Part shown: piece by piece, positions 58,132 through 64,000 of the stretch
Position numbering within the stretch: the stretch's first letter is position 1
How the letters are laid out: each line of letters begins with the position of its first letter
DNA from: Carposina sasakii
Taxonomy: Eukaryota; Arthropoda; Insecta; Lepidoptera; Carposinidae
Direction of reading: 5' to 3'
DNA: 64,000 nt
Assembly: GCA_014607495.2 (NCBI GenBank)
Contig: CP053153.1
Coordinates: 14,136,001-14,200,000 of the forward strand
Position numbers and translations under genes: made by a program
Notes under the pieces: generated by a model
Databases searched by the model: none
Told to the model about the DNA's origin: nothing
What the model saw: only the letters and a program-made list of their open reading frames with translations

Positions 58132-58215
58132 CACCCTTTAAAAGGGTGATATAAATAGAGCTCGGCGGAAAAGCGGCCAGCATGATGAGGACCTTTGGAC
58201 ACACTCGGCAGTGAG
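58132..58215 (+). promoter_or_regulatory. Candidate TATA-box core promoter
   Basis: A perfect short palindrome, CACCCTTT-A-AAAGGGTG, is followed by TATAAATAG (58150-58158) and about 30 bases later by GGCCAGCATGATGAGG, within the usual TATA-to-start spacing. GTGAGTTG further on (about 58211) could be a splice donor. No downstream coding exon was recognised on this strand, so this may be a chance match, a promoter of an unseen non-coding transcript, or part of a mobile element. Confidence 0.2.
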
Positions 58216-61200
58216 TTGTAGCAGTTATGTCTGTATGTGTCAAATTTTCAAAATATAATTCTCAAGAGTTTCAGCATGCGATGGATAAGTGGTAAAGCCT
58301 TTGCGGGAGGCAGATCTATTATGAGGTAGGTTAGGTACTTCAGACAATTAAAAGTTATTACAAATTTAATCTCTGATATAAGTGTAAGCATTTCATGCCG
58401 CGCTCATACCCATCACACCCTGCAAGAGTAGGCCCGCGGAGTTAGCAAAGATTAAAATTTAACAGACAGGTTAGGGTAATTTTATTTTATATATTAATTT
58501 TTATTTTATATATTTTTTTTATATTTACTAAGTTTAACTTACTTTATTTTCAATTGTTAAAGTTATGTTCAACGTTGATTATGATTATATTTTTCTTATC
58601 TTTAGGTAGGTTTGTGTTTTTTAATTTATAAAACTAAATAAACTTATAATGAACTTAATTCTTTCTTAACTCAAGCATCTCACCATCGGGTTACCTTTGA
58701 TATTGTACGTCTTTTACTTGTTTATCATGGTATACAAAATGTGTATGCTTCTAATGATTTTCAATATTTTTTATCGATTGTATAACAAAAATGACCATAG
58801 TAAGAAAATATTTCATCTGAAAATAATGGTATCGGCTATCTGTTAACAAGTTGCTCTATGCCACTTGTATCTGCCTCCTCGGCTACGCACAAAATAGAAT
58901 CACATTAAAATTCATAATAATTTCAACGTTGAAGCTCCTTGACGTTCCGTTCCACGGAACAGTTGATTGCGTTTCGTTGCACGGATGACGGCTGCCCTTT
59001 ATGATAAAAATTAATAGCCGTTTTCTTTATGACTACGAGATTTTATTATTATCGTCATGTGAACATTTCTTGGAACCGCTTCCATTGCGAATCTTGTCGC
59101 GTAAGCTGTAAAAAGATGGGCATCGATTTGCATGAATTTGTATCCTTTCGCGTTATCTGTCTATTTTTGCCTCATGGCATCTAATTACGTACTTATTAAT
59201 ACATTTGCTTGAAAATGCAATGCTTTTATGTTAAAGGCAACGAGTTACTCTTATTTTTAATGGGTGTCTCTTCTGGTATCACTTTTTTTTTGTGTAGTCC
59301 TTCCCTAAGGTTTACAACTAAAATATTACGTAGACGAACGAAAAAACGTGTGAGAAAGTAGTTGACGCGATAAGCTAGATGATGATGCTGTTAAGTACGT
59401 GGTGGCCATCCTGTTAGGTTTTAAGTGCTGAGTATGGATCTCCTCTTCTGTAGGAAAGCAGTTAGGCGCCAGCCTTATCCACTAATTATTATTTAAAGTT
59501 ATTAATCGTCCGTGAACGGGATATAAAAATAAATATTCTATGAAATGAGACAGATACAAGGAAGGATACCTATGTATAATCAATGTTTTCGGGCAAAATT
59601 TTTCACAATAAACGTTGCAGATAAGGAAAAATGTCACATTTCCTTTTGTGTGTCGGACAAGTTGTTGGTTTGTTTAATAAATCATAATATTCGGGGCCGA
59701 GACCCCGTCCGTTTGGTATTACAGTGATGTTTTATTTGACGGAGACACCTTATTCATTTCCCAGTTGAAATGTTGGATTACTTCGCCCGGCGACATGCGA
59801 AAAATTTGTTTGGATTGTTGTTGTAATTCGGTAACCCGCATTTAATTATTTTGATCTGTTGCTTACATGGGTTTTGACTTTATTTCTTTGTCCATTTTGC
59901 ATTTTTTGTAACTTGCTTCTTTTGGCTGTTTCTGTTGCATTTTCAGTATTCTTTTTTGAGATATAACTCTGTGGAAAAACATAAGCTTTATTACTTTATC
60001 AACTAAGCATCTCTACCGCAACAGTTGCTGTACAGGCCTATTTTACTTCTTTAATCTTCGAAACTTGTTTATTTTATGTTAAAAATAATTATTTAAAAGC
60101 AAAGATCAAACCAACTCTTCGCTTATTCATTATCATCATTTACAGTGTTATTATGTACAAAGTAACCAAATTAGCAATCAATAAGTTAAGATAAAATCTT
60201 ATAATTACGAAACATAATCTCACGATGAAAACAAACTTATCAACATTGCTGCAAACACGATCTTCTCTATTCCTAGAGCTGAGCACCCGCAATAAAACCT
60301 TATTGGTCTTTAAGGGGACATATCATGCAATCAGTATTCTAATGTAGCGGATGCTGGCAATACTATTCTTGATATTAATGTCAATTCTAGAGTCCGTTTT
60401 ATAGAATAACTACTATGCCTGATTTCGGAACTAAGATTTTGTTGTATGTATTATCACAGATAATGTAGTCATAGGAGAGTACTAGGCACGATAGTGCTTG
60501 CATTGAAAAGAACTATTTAGTGAAACTCACTCTACATCTGTTTTTTTTTTTAAAGTTTTGGGTAGTGGGTCTGTTGGGTTTCGTAATTTTACTTGTTAGT
60601 ATAGTATACAAAATTATGTAACAAACTGTTATTAGCATGAGAGGAAGGGGCTGAATTCCACAGCACAGGGTATCCTAGTGTGGAAAGCAGTGAGTTTACT
60701 ACATCTAGTGTATGATTTTTGTGCAAATAAACGATTTTTGATTTGTAACTAGATTTGTTATTGATTATACTAACTCGACCTTGACAGATAAGGACAATTT
60801 AAGAAGAAAATCTAATCGTGTGTCCAAATAACTATAGGTATTATGATAATTTAAAAAACATTTCGACACTTTATTTCAGTAAATGTAGAGTACCTAGTCA
60901 AAAATCTTGTATTTATATAAAAATCTAATGTGCGTTGATGAAAACGTTGATTCCAAGCAGATAGGGAATAAAAAATATGACAAAATTCCAGTAAGTTTTC
61001 AAAATTTGTGCGTTATTGGATTGCAATCGAAATTGGCTTCCAGACTAAGCGTCAACTCTAGCCAATAAAGATGTAGGTTCTACAACATGACCTGCAGATC
61101 AGCTGTTTCTTGCATTGAAGCAGGTAGCAATTTATCGTTTATTGAATGTTTACCTTTACGCGAAATAGGTTTAAGTTATCGAGCATTACGTATTGAGGTA

Positions 61201-61303
61201 TACGCATATTGACTGGAACTGGAAACAAGGTTTTGAAAACAAGTGCCAAGTTCTTGTAAAGATACTTCCATAAGTGGATATAATAAATGCAAAAAATAGG
61301 TAT

Positions 61304-61482
61304 ACAGGGTTATAAAGGGTCATAAAGGTTATGTTAACAGAAATGCTACAAACTATTATATATACGAGATATAATTAAAGAAGTGAATTCGACTGTAAAA
61401 TTTTGTGAATAGATTCTCTATAGTGGGCCACCTTCATAGCATTTCTCTTAACATATCTCTTAATTATGTTGCTCCCTGTATA
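61304..61482. mobile_element. Short foldback element related to family E
   Basis: Begins atacagggttataaaggg and ends with the inverse form catatctcttaattatgttgctccctgtat. Arm motifs GTTAACAGAAATGCTA and TAGCATTTCTCTTAAC are reverse complements. It is about 180 bases, shorter and more diverged than the copies at 4.5 and 56.6 kb. Confidence 0.6.
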
Positions 61483-62319
61483 ACAATGAAATTAAAAACC
61501 AATTCTAAGCCAGATTTATTTTAAAAAAGGATATACATATAACCAGATGTTATTATTTCATCCACTTGTGAATACCGCGTGCCCAAGTTTAAAAGATGGT
61601 GCTTACAACTCAAGAACATTGTAATCAACTTATTAGTAAAGTAGTCATGGATATTTTTTTATATATTATAAATGAAAGGTGCTTGCAAGAAAGAAACAAT
61701 GCCTGAGCTAACTAGGTGATTTATAAATATCTGCATAAAAAGAACATCACCAAAAGTTTGTACCTATGATTATATGTATTTATAAATTGTAGAAATAGGC
61801 TCATAAAATCAAAATGAAAAAAAAAAAGGTTTTTCCTAATCCGATGGTACTTTTGGATCCTAACCTTTACCTATTTTATTAGCCCTTACCATAATATACC
61901 TTGAATGGAATACAATAAAATATCTAGTGCAAGTCTAACATAAAAAATGTGACTACAGGAATGAAAATTGGGACACAGCAGTCTACATGTCATTCGTTCC
62001 CCTAGGGTCATTCTGTCCCATTCCCCATCAGGTCCCATCTTGGGCGAAATGAGACGGTCCGTCATGAAACGCTTCGGTAACCAGACGATAGCGAAACAAG
62101 CGTCATCTGATCTGTGTAGATAAAAGGGGAATAAGGTTTATAAGGGGTTAAAATAGAATAATAAATAACATATTAATTTTATACTATGGTAAACGTGACG
62201 GTAGGATATTTATAGTGACCCTGCAGTTCTAACTACCCTGCTTTCAGAACACAGTCGTAAATGTAAATTATTACATTGTGTTGGGTTTTAGAGTTTCATA
62301 ATAATTAGTGGTTTACTAA

Positions 62320-62555
62320 TTTACTAATTTCTATAATCCTGAGGATGCCACGGTTGTTGGCGAAACATATGTAGATTATTAATCTAGTTTTTGATTTCGG
62401 AATGGTGCAATGTATTGTTTTACATGCTAGGTGCTCGGGTCTGGTTTCTCGTGGCGATTGTAGTTAGTGCAAGTGCCTGTTTTCGCAGTTATGAGTTATC
62501 AGATCCGAGGGTCAGTGGAGGGTGTAGGGCCCGGTGGTGGGCGCACCCATAGTGA
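62320..62555 (+). repeat. Dispersed repeat family J, copy 2 (contains the hammerhead-like core)
   Basis: Second copy of the repeat at 3890-4110, with the same ordered motifs ending GGGCCCGGTGGTGGGCG at about 62528-62544. Divergence between the copies is substantial in the middle, which makes the conserved core and its compensating stem changes informative. Confidence 0.65.
62333..62379 (+). ncRNA. Hammerhead-ribozyme-like motif, copy 2
   Basis: Stem I 5' strand ATAATC (62333-62338), core CTGAGGA (62339-62345, changed only at the position that is variable in hammerheads), stem II GCCA/TGGC, GAAA (62362-62365), C62366 with G62371, cleavage triplet GTA (62371-62373), then the stem I 3' strand GATTAT (62374-62379), six perfect pairs. 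The same extra T before stem II is present as in copy 1. Confidence 0.45.
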
Positions 62556-64000
62556 AAGTAAATTAATTTTAGCAAAAGAGATGATCCATAATTACCTACT
62601 GTGAAATATAAATGCCGTAGTAAAATTGTAACAGCAAAATTAACATTTGTAAAAGTAGCTACAATACGTAAAGTTAAAAGATTAACGAGTAATAAACATC
62701 ATACATGTATAGCTCAAAATATTGTTACTAGTAAATGTTCTGTAATGTTTTAAGGAAACCTAAAAAAATTCAACAGTTTTGCACATATATATTATTATAG
62801 ACATGTATGTGTATGTATTTCTATACACGTCAGTCTATTTGAGATGTTCCCCACGAAATGGTTTATTTATTTGGCAAGAGCCTCCGGGTCTACCCACCCA
62901 CAGATATGATAAAACTGTACCAGGCTATATTTGCCCGAAATTCCTGATTGTGGACGAACGATAACACAATAATACATTCATATCTGAAGATATTCTTATA
63001 TATGTAAATCTAAAAATAGAGGAAGATATTTGTTTTGATTAACTGAAAGAGGATTAAGTATAATATAAACGGTAATAATAAGAACATCTTTTTACAAAAC
63101 TTTTAATAATACTGTTATATTTTAATTAGGTATTATTTTATGCCCAAAAGCTAAGGAATTAATTAGTTATAATACCTTGGGAAACAACACAATTTCACAC
63201 GGATAAGGCTCGTTTTATACGGTCATTGAGCACCATTGAATTAACATACACAATTATAAAAGTGCAGTTTCATTTTAAAATTATCCCACTAAAAAGTAAG
63301 AAGTAGTTAAGTGTATAATTAGATTTACGCATTCTTAATTTTTTTTATTAAAGTTTTAGTAAATAGACCCATATTATATACCCATACAAATATACCCGTA
63401 CCTTTACTAATCGAAATGTTTTCATTCACTCTACAGATAAAATAACAACACTTAATAAAACGTGTCTATGAAACATTATGCCAGACAGTGACGAAAGGCA
63501 ACAAACATTAAAATAAATGAAGTTACAATAAACCACAGGATAAATTTCAACAGTAGAATAGAAAAAAATGCACAAAAAACAATACCCCAAGTTTCTCATC
63601 GATATACCATAAGGTTCAATCAATCAATGTCCCTAAAAATAAAAAGGTGGGTCTAACGCGACCCACCTAAAGTTTGGGGATTGAAAAAACTCGGCTTGTA
63701 TATTTTTTGTGGCCATGTAGGAGAATTGTTTTGAACTGCATCAGAAATAGTTTGGGTTTAGAGGTTAACTGAGAGGGGTATTTGAAACTTGTGACATATA
63801 AACAAGTATTATTTTTGTGTAATAAATACGACTAATAGGTACTACATACCAGGAGTAGGTAAGTTTAAATTTGATAGAATTAAGTCTGTTAATCTATATA
63901 AAAAAGGTATAAAAAATCCAAACTGCTTAGAGGAAAAAAAAGGAATACTTATACCAACACATGAAAATGAAAATCACAATAATTTAGCTACATTACATCA

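Larger units (their letters stand above)
38061..64000. other. 26 kb upstream of the unc-5 start codon: no supported gene
   Basis: This region is either 5' untranslated intron of unc-5 or intergenic DNA. It contains SINE copies (41.2, 42.2, 44.0, 44.6, 45.3 and 53.9 kb), MITE-like elements (40.2, 43.6, 46.9, 56.6 and 61.3 kb), a decayed coding relic (52143-52502), a CpG-rich patch (about 49050-49280), a TATA-like promoter candidate (58150) and a second hammerhead-like repeat (62320-62555). Longer ORFs at 38980-39342 and 39536-39874 (minus) and 49058-49471 (plus) lack recognisable domains. In the rest I see AT-rich sequence only. Confidence 0.6.

Noticed and set aside
1..64000. CRISPR arrays, operons, phage or plasmid features
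   Set aside because: Repeats are dispersed and diverged with no regular spacers, and the only gene is a spliced animal gene.

Overview
The window is AT-rich insect nuclear DNA, almost certainly from a moth or butterfly (Lepidoptera). The evidence is one recognisable animal gene split into small exons with GT-AG introns of several kilobases, plus many dispersed repeats: tRNA-derived SINEs, foldback MITEs, a 3' tail ending in an 'aataggctgat(gat)' motif, and elements ending '...gcgggcgtccacta(gt)'. I recall the last two as typical of lepidopteran genomes. There is no sign of a prokaryotic operon, CRISPR array or plasmid.

The only gene I can support is on the minus strand: the 5' part of the netrin receptor UNC5 gene (unc-5). 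Six coding exons, found from domain sequence and splice sites, run right to left: 38044-37978 (start codon, signal peptide), 32238-31666 (acidic linker and first Ig domain), 18993-18794 and 14289-14211 (second Ig domain), 10525-10352 (first thrombospondin type 1 repeat) and 981-826 (second repeat). All junction phases agree, giving 416 complete codons of extracellular domain. The transmembrane segment and cytoplasmic ZU5, UPA and death domains are not here and should lie left of position 1. A likely splice acceptor and a 3-codon upstream ORF sit just before the start codon, so the promoter is probably further right, at an unknown place between 38 and 64 kb or beyond.

The introns (3.7 to 12.7 kb) and the 26 kb right of the start codon contain mobile-element remains: at least three tRNA-derived SINE families, full-length foldback elements near 3.1, 4.5 and 56.6 kb, TIR elements near 5.2, 21.9, 40.2 and 46.9 kb, lepidopteran retroelement tails, and two decayed protein-coding relics (20351-21107 and 52143-52502, both minus).

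I found no new multi-gene system. The observations most worth checking are two copies of a repeat with a hammerhead-ribozyme-like core (3901-3945 and 62333-62379), a tRNA-like SINE family with a conserved 5' extension and repeated ends, a mosaic duplication at 30.0-30.8 kb, the long acidic segment in UNC5, and the unidentified coding relic at 52.1-52.5 kb.
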